Assembly: GCA_964019165.1 (NCBI GenBank)
Contig: OZ025281.1
Location: forward strand, 3,416,240 to 3,480,239
Reading direction: 5' to 3'
From: Mastigias papua
Taxonomy: Eukaryota > Cnidaria > Scyphozoa > Rhizostomeae > Mastigiidae
Length of the DNA stretch: 64,000 bases
Position numbers and translations under genes: made by a program. Under the pieces are notes generated by a model. The model was not told the origin of the DNA and searched no databases. It worked only from the letters and a program-made list of their open reading frames with translations. This document shows positions 25,691-36,990 of this stretch, in pieces (position 1 is the first letter of the stretch; the number at the start of each line of letters is the position of its first letter).

Positions 25691-27479
25691 TTTTATATAT
25701 ATACAATGTGATACAATGGGTTGGTATTACATAATGGGCGTGGTAGGAATTAAAATCTGGCAAGCTACAAAAGAGATAAACTATTAAATCTTAATATTAT
25801 CTGAAATTTAATATATGCTAATAGATATAATAGCTACCCATTAATTTGTGATGAATTTGTTGAGCAGCTACAGATATTTCCTATTAACAGATTCACTCTT
25901 TCCCTACTGACAGGTCCACTGATTTCATTTATAGCTGCAGAAAGTGAATCACATCCACAATTATTGTAGGCCCTGGTCTGAAAGCCAACGCCTAGAACAT
26001 ATTATCTAGAGAGCTAGACTTGTCATACATAAAATCATCAGAAATTTCATTATAACTCTCATCATAAAGTATGTCAAACAGAATTACTTTTAAGGGCCTG
26101 ATCATATGGAAGCGGGATGGTCCGGTACACGGTATGGCTTGCTTTTCCAGAGAAACGTTAGGTTAGTATAGTATGCAGAGGGCCCCCTCGAGGGGGCTCT
26201 TATGAAATTGCGTTGATCTATGTCCGTCCGTGATAGACCCTTGTTTGTCTGCTGATTTTTACCTGTTGTATCTATCAATCCAAAAGTTAGTGTTTTTCAG
26301 TATCCCTAGCCAACGAGGATAATGGAGAGAAAGCCCAGTTTAAAGGAATGTTTGGTTATTTGTTAGGCTTTCAAAGCATCGATTTTCCGTCCGTAACGCA
26401 GCTGATTTTGGTACTTGGCTCGGAGATTGTCTCTGCAAGTAGGCCAACAAATCTGACAGTGCCTGCTGACCAAAGCTCTCTGCGTTGAATATTAATATCC
26501 AAATTGTTGAATACCTTAGGTGCCTTTTTCAGGAGCTTGTATGTTTGTAAGTTACTGGTGTAACATTTTATATTGGGCATAAAAACTTTTGCCAATAACG
26601 TCATGACTCCATTTAAGCGTAGACACTGTTGAACCAAAATTCTCTTCAGAGGCTCTAGTAGGAGCAGATTTGCTAACAGTTTCAGCCATTTGATTCTCGT
26701 GCATGGTGATGAAAAGGCAATTCGGATGCCCTGTTATTTGTTATTTGGTTGTTATTTCATTAACAAGCAATGGACTAAAGTCGGGAAAGGATTAATTTTA
26801 AGTTGAATATCAATTTATTACAACACCTCATCTACCATGATGAATTTATTCAACCTGTGCAATGCTTTTGTACCGGGAATGTACGTTGTGAGGGCGCTTG
26901 CTGGCTGGCTTGTTTTGATACGAAGACATGAAGATTTGTCAGCTCGTTTAGTGAGCCAGCCCGGCTACCGGGCATCTCACTTCCATGCATTACAAACTTG
27001 CGTTTTACATACAGCGGACTATGGAAGTGAGCCGACTCGCTAGCAGATAATGTATAATTATTTGCTAGGCAACCTTTCATATTACATTAGAACATCCGTT
27101 GTTTCTTGGCTAACCTACAGAACAGAAAACAAATCAACCTGGCTTTCAATTGTCTTGTTTGCCTAGTCAATGCAGAATTTGTGATCTCATGATTAATTTC
27201 CAAGGGAGACCTCGCAAGATAATGGTATCAGAATGCGAATAAGAAATGCATTTTTACATGACAATGGAAGTACATTGAACTTAGGATTTTCATGGATTCA
27301 CAAGAGCTGCATTTTTGAGTGCAGTTGTCCTAGTTTCGTCTCATGGAGTATAACCTGCTGATATGTCTATCTTCTAACTGTTGTCATTACTCATTGTTCG
27401 GTCCTGCATCGTTCACATACTGATGGCACGAAGGAGTCAAACATGATCATTAAGTCATGAGGCCGATTTTTGTCAAATT

Positions 27480-27497
27480 GACCGTTGCTCGACGGTC
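27480..27497 (+). promoter_or_regulatory. Conserved GACCGT-N6-ACGGTC palindrome upstream of copy A3
   Basis: Identical to the palindrome upstream of A1 and A2, though the bases just downstream have changed (AATCTA in place of ACATTA). Confidence 0.4.
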
Positions 27498-27558
27498 AAT
27501 CTATCCTCTCCAATTCGTTTCGCCTTCTGAAGTATGTGACCAACTATAATAATCCATC

Positions 27559-29193
27559 ATGGAGTTGAATGGAGAAGACAGCGAGAAGCACTCTCTTTTG
27601 GAACTTGATGATGAGGGAATACCACGATCAACCAACGAACAAGAGGTGCAAGAATTGAGAAAGAGTCTGGATGGCTTTGACGTTTTCGTTTATGTTATTA
27701 CCACTATTATTGGTGCTGGAATATTTGTCTCTCCCGCACTGGTGGCTAGATACACGAATTGCATGGGAACATCATTAATGGTATTTACCATATCCGGTAT
27801 TTTTTGTCTCTTAGGTGCACTTTGTTTTTGTGAAATGGCAGTATCACTCCGAAAGACTGGAAATCGATATATATTTATCAAAGAAGCTTACGGAGATCTA
27901 GCCGGATTCTGTACAATATGGGCGCAAACATTGATTATATCTCCAACAGCTGTGGCTGTGATTTCTGTTACAATCAGTGAACATGTTGTGGGGATGTTAA
28001 CTGATGTTCTGACTGATGAGGGCCAATGGTTGGTACGGGTTATAGCAGTAGTATGTGCTGTTTTATCATGCATCATCAACTGCGTGAGCATACACTTCGC
28101 AGCCAAAGCTCAAGGTTTGGTTGGAACTATACAACTTTGTGGACTGATGCTCTTTATATTTGTTGGGATATGGAAAGTGTCTACTGGGGGAACGGAAAAT
28201 TACAAAGTAATGTTTACAAGCACAGGCAATAGAAGCCTGGAGTTTAACAACCTCAGCTTAGCATTCGTAAGTGCACTATGGTCATACGATGGATGGGGAG
28301 GAATAGTTTCTTTGACTGAAGAAGTGCGCCATTTGAATCAAGATCTTAAATTTGGCATTATCACTGGACTGCCATTCGTAATTGTGTGCTATCTGTTACT
28401 GAATCTTGCTTTTATGTCCACTTTGACGCATGAAGAAATAGGACGTTCTATTACTGTTGCAACTACATTTATTGAGAGGACGTTAGGAGTGAGGTATATA
28501 GTTATAGTTCCTATAATCGTTGCACTGAGTTGCTTCGGATATCTGAATTCGATGTTTATGTACGGATCAAGGAGTGTGTTGTCAGCCGCAAGAGAGGGAC
28601 ACTTCCCAAAGCCACTTTCATACATCCACAACACAAGGTGTACCCCAATTCCGGCATTGTTATGCCTACTGATATTGTCAATGCTTTGGACTTTTACTTT
28701 GGGTTCTCAATTAGTGAGCCTTGTCACTTATTGCTCTGTGTCAATTTGGTTGTTTTATGGAGCTGCCTTATTTGGCGTCATCGTTCTAAGAATCAGGCAG
28801 CCCGATTTGAATAGACCATATAAAGTGTGGCTGATATATCCAATTTTGACAAGTTTAGTATCGGCATACTTCACAATAGCCCCTAGTTTCAAGCGCCCCG
28901 TCGAGTTTTTAATTTGTCTAATCGCTGTACTATCTGCAGTTCCAGTTTATTTCTTTGTTTTCCACTGTATCCCGAACTACCTGCAAGGCAGTAAGTTGCA
29001 AGTATATGCGTGGATACTTGATCACTTTCCTTTGGCTGAATGTGTTGTGGCAGAAGATACAAGGGCATTGTTTTCCGATGGTAAAGAAGCAGCGTTGTCC
29101 AATAGTGATAAAGCATTGCTGTTTAACGATAATAATGAAACATTGTTTTCCAGTGATGAAAAGGCATTGTCTTCCAATGTGAGAAAGAAATAG
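27559..29193 (+). CDS. SLC7-family amino-acid transporter, copy A3 (single exon)
   Basis: This is an intact 544-residue ORF beginning MELNGEDSEKHSLLELDDEG. Membrane layout and motifs match A1: IIGAGIFVSP (50-59), WSYDGW (241-246), VALSCFGYLNS with Tyr in place of Asn, AAREGHFP and RRQPDLNRPYKVW-type loop (RQPDLNRPYKVW). The extracellular loop after TM3 reads HVVGMLTDVLTDEGQW and contains no cysteine. The C-terminal tail is about 20 residues longer than in A1 because of extra 8-9-residue repeats (ALFSDGKEA, ALSNSDKA, LLFNDNNET, LFSSDEKA). It is closest to A2, from which the tail is indistinguishable. It is likely a functional plasma-membrane amino-acid exchanger; the substrate is unknown. Confidence 0.93.
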   Translation: MELNGEDSEKHSLLELDDEGIPRSTNEQEVQELRKSLDGFDVFVYVITTIIGAGIFVSPALVARYTNCMGTSLMVFTISGIFCLLGALCFCEMAVSLRKTGNRYIFIKEAYGDLAGFCTIWAQTLIISPTAVAVISVTISEHVVGMLTDVLTDEGQWLVRVIAVVCAVLSCIINCVSIHFAAKAQGLVGTIQLCGLMLFIFVGIWKVSTGGTENYKVMFTSTGNRSLEFNNLSLAFVSALWSYDGWGGIVSLTEEVRHLNQDLKFGIITGLPFVIVCYLLLNLAFMSTLTHEEIGRSITVATTFIERTLGVRYIVIVPIIVALSCFGYLNSMFMYGSRSVLSAAREGHFPKPLSYIHNTRCTPIPALLCLLILSMLWTFTLGSQLVSLVTYCSVSIWLFYGAALFGVIVLRIRQPDLNRPYKVWLIYPILTSLVSAYFTIAPSFKRPVEFLICLIAVLSAVPVYFFVFHCIPNYLQGSKLQVYAWILDHFPLAECVVAEDTRALFSDGKEAALSNSDKALLFNDNNETLFSSDEKALSSNVRKK

Positions 29194-29797
29194 CTTGATG
29201 TTAAGTAGTTGCAAGGAGCTGATCAGACCAATCTCGAAGTGTTTAAATGATAACACTTGAAGTATGGTGCTATCATACTACCCCCAAATGGTGATAAACA
29301 TCCGTTCATCTTTACACTTTACAGGCTCCCCCTTCTCCACTCGAACAATGCTGGTAGGTGCACGAGACATTTGACGTTATTTGGGGTGTTAACATGGCCC
29401 CTGTAGCATGTACTTCATCCGAGAATTAACATTGCTTAGGGGAGTGTAACTGAATGTTTAATTCAGAATAAGCAAGTGCCATGTGTGCCAGGACTTTTTA
29501 CGGCTATTGAATATGTATGATCAGCGATATTGCAAAGCAGTGCCTCCTTTTGTAAGAGTGTAGAGAGTGTAAAGCTACCTGATGAAAGCTCAGTTACCCT
29601 GAAGTTCTCAACTTTTGTAAGGAGGTAAAAAATTGAATGCAAATTTCCATACTCCCCTTTTAGAAGTTAATTGTTGAATTACATCATAAAGTTAGCTATT
29701 GAGCCAAATCTAAAATGTTAATAGCTCTGTTTTTGTAACCGACCATTCCACGCCTCACTCTTTAAATAGTTAGCTATAAAGATACTCTTTTAATATA

Positions 29798-29928
<131 letters not shown>

Positions 29929-29949
29929 ACTTTGTAGTTTATTATCTCT

Positions 29950-30475
29950 ATACTTCCTAGGATGTCTAATAGATTGTTTCTTCTTCTATGTGATATTATA
30001 GTGCTTCTGGGAAGCATTCTTTAACATTAGGTTTTATATGTAATATACTAAAATGTGACTTAAGTAGTTATCAATTCGTGGGAAGGCTGGACTGAATGTT
30101 GCGTAGAGTGGGATATCTTTGTTAATTTTACTGGTTTTTAAGTTACTGTTTCGGCTCGTGATTTAATGCTAGTTTTTTCAATTTGATATGTTACCAGATT
30201 TTTGTCATAACCTCTTTTGATAAAATTATCCGTCATTTTAGTATAATTTCTCTGAAATTCTGTATCTTCAGAGCAAATGCATTTTGTTCTTGGAGCTTGT
30301 GAAAAAGATAAGCTCTCTTTATGGTCTTTAGGGTGTGAACATTGAAAGTGCAAATAGTTAATTTTGTCCGTGGGTTTTTTAAGTAGTATAGTTTGAACTC
30401 TTCTATTCTTGTCAATATATACAATGGTGTCAAGGAGTGCAATATGAGTTTGTGAAATATCACTGTCAAGCTATA
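29950..30475 (-). pseudogene. Second Penelope-like RT remnant (C-terminal RT region)
   Basis: On the minus strand from 30470: ALLDTIVYIDKN, then KKPTDKINYLHFQCSHPKDH, then SFSQAPRTKCICSED and FIKRGYDKNLV. This is the RT end/thumb of Penelope-like elements (LDT.VY, HF..CHP.H.K, Y/FSQA.R, RGY). Its ORF stops at 30138, after which TFNPAFPRI-like codons appear in another frame. The catalytic YxDD part and the endonuclease are absent. It abuts the (TA)n tract. Confidence 0.75.
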
Positions 30476-30479
30476 TATA

Positions 30480-31500
30480 TAAATATATATATATATATAT
30501 TTACACTTACGTTTGAAAAGTATTTCACCACCTTGAACAAAATGGCTGCTAACAGCGCGCAAGGGCCTAGTCTGGAAAAGTTACATAATAAAAGTGTCAC
30601 GCTATAAGGACCTCTTCAATCTTTATTTAGACGAGAAAAGATTCGTCAGTTTTCAAGTTTCGAAGTGAAACAAACTGTGCAGCTAAACTGATGTTTTTCT
30701 GTGGAAAGATTTGCTAGATTTTGAAGCAGTGCTATCAATAAATGTTCAAAGTAGGCATAGTAAACTGGAGCAGAATGAAGAATGTTTCTGAATGCAGAAG
30801 AGTGATATTCCAGCATTTCAAGATAAAAATGTTTCAGGCCTAGCATTCGGAGTGACTTTTTGGTAAAATGGCTTTTGCCATTCGGAGGGAAAAGGTTTTA
30901 GTTCATTAAGCAGTTTCAGGTGAGTTAATCTTGGAGATTATACATAGGAAATAAGTTGAAGATGTATTAAAATAAGAATAAGGATTATCTTGAAAGTTTC
31001 ATTGGCATATATGAAAAGTTTGATATTAAGCGTTACTAACAAGGCAAAATTTAAGGCCTATGTTATTGTAGGAACGAAAAACATGGAAGTTTACCAGAAT
31101 TACATGGCTATTGGCATTGCAACACATCACTCAACTGAAACTATTTGCGATCTAAAATGATATTATTCTGAACCGGAGTGAACTAAGCATTAAAATATCA
31201 CACTCTTTCTTCAGAAAATGAGTGTTTCTACGCCTTTTTATTATGTCAGCTTCAACTAATAAATGTCCAAACATTTTACGGCACTCCTTTAGTGCAATTC
31301 CTAATATTTCCGTCAAGATATCTCGGATGTACTATAAAATTAGCATAACTTCAAAGCTGAGCAAGCGAAGAATATTTTTTCACCATTAAATTTGATGAGA
31401 GAACGCTATGAACCACCATAATGATGCTATTTAGATTGATGTATGTATGTATATATATTTATATATTTATAGTTTTGTACCAGTGAAATAATGGGTGAGT
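30480..31500. other. Gene-free stretch
   Basis: A short TA run lies at 30475-30500. Otherwise no gene, RNA or repeat that I can support. Confidence 0.4.
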
Positions 31501-31516
31501 GGTCAAGTGGTATTCA

Positions 31517-31652
<136 letters not shown>

Positions 31653-31733
31653 TGAGAAGTAATGAGTCCTTCCTATACAGTGCTCGATACCGTAAAGTAG
31701 AGCAGAATATATATAAATTAAAACTACTATGTG

Positions 31734-31782
31734 CTCTCGACAAGCCTGTTTCGTGACCGGTATTGTTCACTCATCAGGAGGA
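31734..31782 (-). ncRNA. Inverted second copy of the hammerhead motif
   Basis: On the minus strand the same core appears: CTGATGA (complement of 31771-31777), GAAA (complement of 31749-31752) and GTC ending at the complement of 31739. Stem I is weaker here (three pairs, then a mismatch) because the sequence before the core is TCCTC. Confidence 0.6.
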
Positions 31783-31831
31783 TTCTCCTGATGAGTGAAC
31801 AATACCGGTCACGAAACAGGCTTGTCGAGAG
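31783..31831 (+). ncRNA. Hammerhead ribozyme motif, type I, minimal stem III
   Basis: All conserved core positions are present: CTGATGA (31788-31794), stem II GTGA/TCAC (31795-31798 with 31809-31812), GAAA (31813-31816), a 3-bp stem III ACA/TGT with loop GGCT, and the cleavage trinucleotide GTC, so cutting is expected after C31826. Stem I forms from TTCTC (31783-31787) and GAGAG (31827-31831). Short-stem-III type I hammerheads are known from Penelope-like elements and retrozymes, and Penelope-like remnants lie nearby. Activity is inferred. Confidence 0.75.
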
Positions 31832-31846
31832 CACATAGTAGTTTTA

Positions 31847-32092
<246 letters not shown>

Positions 32093-32154
32093 TATCAACC
32101 TTTCTGTTTGCACCGAAAAAGGAGAAATCCTGGTTACTCGCTAGCTATTGATTG

Positions 32155-32167
32155 TATATATAAATAA

Positions 32168-32244
<77 letters not shown>

Positions 32245-32271
32245 TTATATACATATATTTATATATATATA
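32155..32271. repeat. (TA)n microsatellite
   Basis: A TA tract with TAAA and CATA interruptions. Confidence 0.95.
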
Positions 32272-32279
32272 GTACAAAG

Positions 32280-34325
32280 TATAAGTAGGGTTTATAGTAC
32301 TCTAAAATGTCTGAACTCATGCTGAGATATAATGAAATTTGATATAGTGTTAGATTGGAAGCTTTAATGCAAAATGTTCTTTTGAGGATCCAGAATTCAT
32401 AGACATCAGGAAATTGTTGTTGCACACAATCCCCTCAGGAGTCAGTCCTATTATCCAAAGCTGCAATCCTTCAGGTCAGTTGATGTGTGGTTAAAAGTTC
32501 TTTGATTTTCGGAGCTTCGACGAAGGAGTGATATTGTTCAATTGTTTAATATCGTTGACTTATGTTAGGATAGCACTCAGACCTTTTCAGAGAGTGTCAC
32601 AAGATTATTATCATTGTCAATAATTCGTATAATTCTTCCGGTAATATAATTCTAACTGATTTTTTGGCAATAACAGAGTACTACTTTTGAGGATTTATGC
32701 GAAGAAGGTAAACTTATTAGAAGGATTGTTTTAGTAAGTGTGTAAAAATTTCATAAATAAAGCTGAAGGATGTGGATAAATGATAACGGCTGACTGTTCA
32801 ATACACAATTGCTTCTCCTGTATGTGAGACAGGTGAGAATTCAACAGATCATATCATGATTGACAACTTTCTTCACTTATTTCAAATCTAGGACAAAAGA
32901 TAGCATTTTTCAAAGTGGAATATGACCTTATGAATCCCCTTGGGGCCTCTGCATTCTTGTATGAAATTTCAGCGAGTTCACTGCTGCTGTTGCCTTTCAC
33001 ATCTACTTTTGACAATTTCTCATGAGCTACAACACAATTTGAAATAGACTGAAATATAAGTGTTGAAGAGACATAGCGAGAGCCATAGAGGCATGGCATC
33101 TGATGAAAGGCTTCTTTCAGTAGAAGGATTGCAGAAACGTTGTTTTCTTTTAATACGAGTCGATTTGCGACCGCCATGGCACTGCTTTACAGCGTTTATT
33201 CGTTACTTCAATATAGATATGGTGGTGGGAAAGTAGAGACATGGCCAAATGTACCATGCTTCCTGCAGCTTTTGACTCATTTTGGAATACAAAACTCTCG
33301 GATGTTTGGTTCTTCGAGCGTTTGTTACATCCTGAGGATTCCAGTGTGATTTTGCAATCAGTAATTTAGCACTCGGCAAATAGATGGTATGCCTCCCTTG
33401 AAAACGTGACCGGCCTAATGGTTTATTTGAGCAATTCAACAAGACAAAAGGTAGGTTCAGTGTCTTATGGAAGAATATGCTTTTAGTTTTTTACCAATGG
33501 CGGTTGCTTAGTGGAGCCAGGTGGCAAATGCTCCCCTGAAGTAGATAATTTGCTATTTTAGCATACAATGCAACGACTCTAGAAGCAAAAGTAACATATA
33601 CAGTCGGCAAATCTATTTGAAAGAAGTCGTCTAAATCACCACAGATACCCCCTTAATAGAGTTAGGAAAATCTGCTACTGTTTGCAATCATATGATTTAT
33701 ATATCATACATTTTTAAAAGGATTTTAAAGAGTTTATTTTATTTTTAATTCATTTGATCTTCCCTTACGCATTAAACTCTATAGTATAATTTTACATATG
33801 GGATGACTACATGATTTTTTTTAGTAAGGGTTTATAAAAAACTTCCAAAAGATGTCCAAAAATTAAAAAACTTTTAGAACTACAATGAAAGAGTTATGAA
33901 ACTTTAAAAATTTCTGTGCCAACTTTCACAGTTTCGGAAGCCCCTTTTCTCTTCCATAGATTTAAACAAGTTTCTACTGAAGTATGTTTCACGTGTTAAG
34001 CCTTACTGGCACTACAAAAGACAATGTTTTACGTTTTATTTTTGTTCTCATTACAATTTTGTCAGTTAATTACGAAACTTTTAAAACTAAAATGTGGCCA
34101 AATTTTATGATACTTTTACTATTAGGCCCTGAGCCAGGTTTCTTATAAAAGAAAAACCGTGCACTACAAACTAATTACAATATACTTACAAAAAACTAAA
34201 TACGTACATTATCTCTATTTACTTCAGCTGGATGCCTCTAGAATCGTGAAATTCAAACATACTCATTTAAAACGTTCCAACTTTTATGAGGTCAATGACA
34301 TTGACAAAATATGTCCATGTATAGA
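32280..34325. other. Gene-free stretch
   Basis: A 107-codon minus-strand ORF at 33177-32854 has no recognisable domain and no supporting splice context. I see nothing else. Confidence 0.4.
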
Positions 34326-34475
34326 CAAAATATCTTCTGATAGGATCAGGCGTTATATCATGAGATGAAGATAAGGCTATCAGATGGGGACATACGATGC
34401 CAAATGATTTCATGGGAACGTAAGTCAATTAAATAAATTGGAAGCTTCATCATGTGTAGACACTCAGCACACATT

Positions 34476-34486
34476 CTATATATTTG
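34476..34486 (+). promoter_or_regulatory. Putative TATA box of copy B1
   Basis: TCTATATATTT lies about 80 bp before the B1 ATG. The same sequence occurs at the same distance before B3. The core promoter role is inferred from sequence and spacing. Confidence 0.35.
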
Positions 34487-34558
34487 GAGATTGCACCTCA
34501 TTCTTCTGCTGAAAGTACCGGTTTCAAATCAGCATTACCATTCAAAACTTAATCATCA

Positions 34559-35359
34559 ATGGAAACAACTGAAAGATCAGCTCTAGTATCGCCTGAGATG
34601 AGACAAATAACAACAAAAAGCAGAGCAAAGCAACTGAAAAGGAGCCTTGGTTGTTTTGACATATTTGTTTATGTAGTTAGTGCCATTATTGGTGCTGGCA
34701 TATATGTCTCACCTGGTTTAGTTGCTAAGTACACAAATAATATGGGAACAGCAATAATCGTATGGGCCATATCTGGCATTTTGTGCCTATTTGGCGCACT
34801 TTGCTTTTGTGAATTGGCAATTGCATTGAGAAAGACTGGCAGTGGTTATATATTTATCAAAGAAGCTTATGGAGATCTAGCTGGATTTTGTGCAATTTGG
34901 GCACAAACATTGATTATATCTCCAACAGGTGCAGCTGTCATTTCTATAACAAGCAGCGAACATATTGTGGGGATGTTTGCTGATGTTTCTAGTCATGCGG
35001 GCCAGTTGTTGATAAAGATTATAGCAGTGTCATTTGTTCTTATTGCAGTTGCAATTAACTGTATAAGCATATCATTTAGTGCAAAAGCTCAAACAGTGTT
35101 TGCTGTTATTCAGGTTCTCAGTGTGGTTCTTGACAGAATATTCCCATGCATAGATTGTTTTAATAGTAAGAAATCGTTTAGGGACACCGCTATTATGAAT
35201 TCCTCCGTAAATCAACTTTATCGTTCTGTTCTTGCTTCCAACCTACTCCTCCACCCCTGGAGACTCCTGCCCATTATAAAACATACTCTGTTTATCGATA
35301 ATTGGCTATTTCCAAGCTCCCTTATAATTTCTTTTTGTGGCCTGGATATTTCGTTTTAA
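34559..35359 (+). pseudogene. SLC7-family transporter, copy B1, truncated after about residue 190
   Basis: Residues 1-190 or so (to TVFAVIQVLSVV) and about 230 bp of upstream DNA are near-identical to copy B3. At about 35128 the sequence leaves the transporter, just before TM6, and the frame reads on into unrelated DNA and a dispersed repeat for about 76 codons before stopping at 35359. The half with WSYDGW/FSYDGW, VALSCFG and RRPDLERPYKVW is not found downstream. Only about five membrane segments remain, so transport is not expected. The similarity to B3 indicates very recent duplication or conversion. Confidence 0.88.
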
Positions 35360-36195
35360 ACAGGGCCAATTCGTTAACAGCATTTAAATGAATGTCTGCT
35401 TGTAACAATATATTAAAATAAAAGATGAAATAAAGATTATAAGATTTAAAGTTACCGATGAATCTTCATGCGATATCCACTTGTCCAGTACCCATAAGAA
35501 AACCAGAATGTCATGCCTGACTTACACGAGCCAAACTAGATTGGAATATCCTGGATCCGTTCTAAATTTGGTACGAATTGACCTAGCATTTAGACGAGAT
35601 GACGTAGATCCGATCCAATTTTGGTCCACTGTCCCACCTACGTCTGGCCTGCTTTCAGAGTAAATCGAGTTTAGTAGTCCATCCGATCTACTTTTGCATG
35701 CTATAAATAAGATAGGCAGACGGCTCCAACTGCAACTGGTATTGGTTGACACCATGCGCTGTTAATGTAATGCACAAGCAAACTATGCATGCTTTAGTAA
35801 GCAGACGCAAAAGTGGCTTGGATCAAACGTATTGTGTAAAAGCACAAGGCCAATCGGTACAAGAGCTGGATCTACCTGATCCTATCCAGATTATGTCCAA
35901 TCCACTATTGCCCGTGTGAACATGGTTTTACATAATCTATTTAGTTCGTGTCCATTGTTTCTTACTTAATCCCAGCCTGACGATGCAATGCTTCCTGCAG
36001 CATTTGTTGCAGACCACTGATGTAACATCGTTTGACCACCCATGTTGCTGTGGGCAACATTGGCTGCATGATGTTGCATCAAGTTTGACATCCTTCAGAA
36101 TTGTTGCACCGTGCTACATGATGTTGCTCCGTTTGTCCGGGTCCTACAGCATTTGCTAAATGCCCTTACTCTCAAAGCAGGTATACGTAGACATT
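35205..36195 (-). mobile_element. Dispersed repeat, inverted copy of 15985-16877
   Basis: The reverse complement of the repeat at 16 kb, sharing GAATTGGCCCTGTTTAA, TCCATCCGATCTACTTTTGC (opposite strand) and the ATGTTGC-rich end. It begins within about 80 bp of the point where B1 is cut off, so its insertion or a rearrangement at it probably removed the B1 3' half. Confidence 0.75.
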
Positions 36196-36990
36196 CTAGC
36201 ATCATAAACATGCACATTAAGCTGTGTTGTGTTCGTTTTTGTACGTATAACTTAATGATAGGTTACCATAGATCGGTACCTAGATTTAATTTCCTTCTTT
36301 AGCAACGCAGACAATTGTTGCATTTGAAGTTTTGCATCGTTTGGCCACCCATTCAAATTTGCTATTATAACTTCACGCAACAAATGTTGTACAAAATGTT
36401 ATATCAATGCAACCGGATGCATTCGCATGAATGTGTGGAATGTCATCTTTCTGATAAGTCCCAAATAGACGGGGGGAGTTGAAATTGTACAGATGAATGG
36501 AAATTTCCTAAAATTCCAATAAATGGAGTGGGGGGGGGGTAGAATAAACAGGGTAGATGGAAAATCAGTCTAATTAAAGTAGCAATGGATGGATTTCGCA
36601 AGTCGTTTCAACTGTAAGCAAAATGTATAACACGATTTTCTCACACTACTTGATACTTGATCGAAATACAGACTAAGATAATTATTTCTTAACAATGTTA
36701 GGAGCAACCTTTTGTGCAATTTTCATATCAATCTCCGTACGAAGCTGTTGCGGTTTCATAGCAATTTCTTTGTCAATTGCTATGATCTTATTGCGTGAGA
36801 AATGACATAGACTGATTAGATGAGCATTCCTGTGTTTCAAGTTGCCAAAGCTTTTGTTGTGAACCTTATTAAATTAAGCGACTAAGGAGCGAGAGAGGAT
36901 ATCAATCTACACTAATACCAGGGCTCCAACTGAGTCCCCCGTTCAAACTGCAGATTTCACCTATGTTCTCCTATAAACGAAAGGGCCATC
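36196..36990. other. Upstream region of copy B2
   Basis: There is no gene. A run of ten G residues lies near 36530. No clear TATA box is visible before the ATG. Confidence 0.4.

Noticed and set aside
32854..33177. 107-codon minus-strand ORF
   Set aside because: No recognisable family or splice context; length is compatible with chance.
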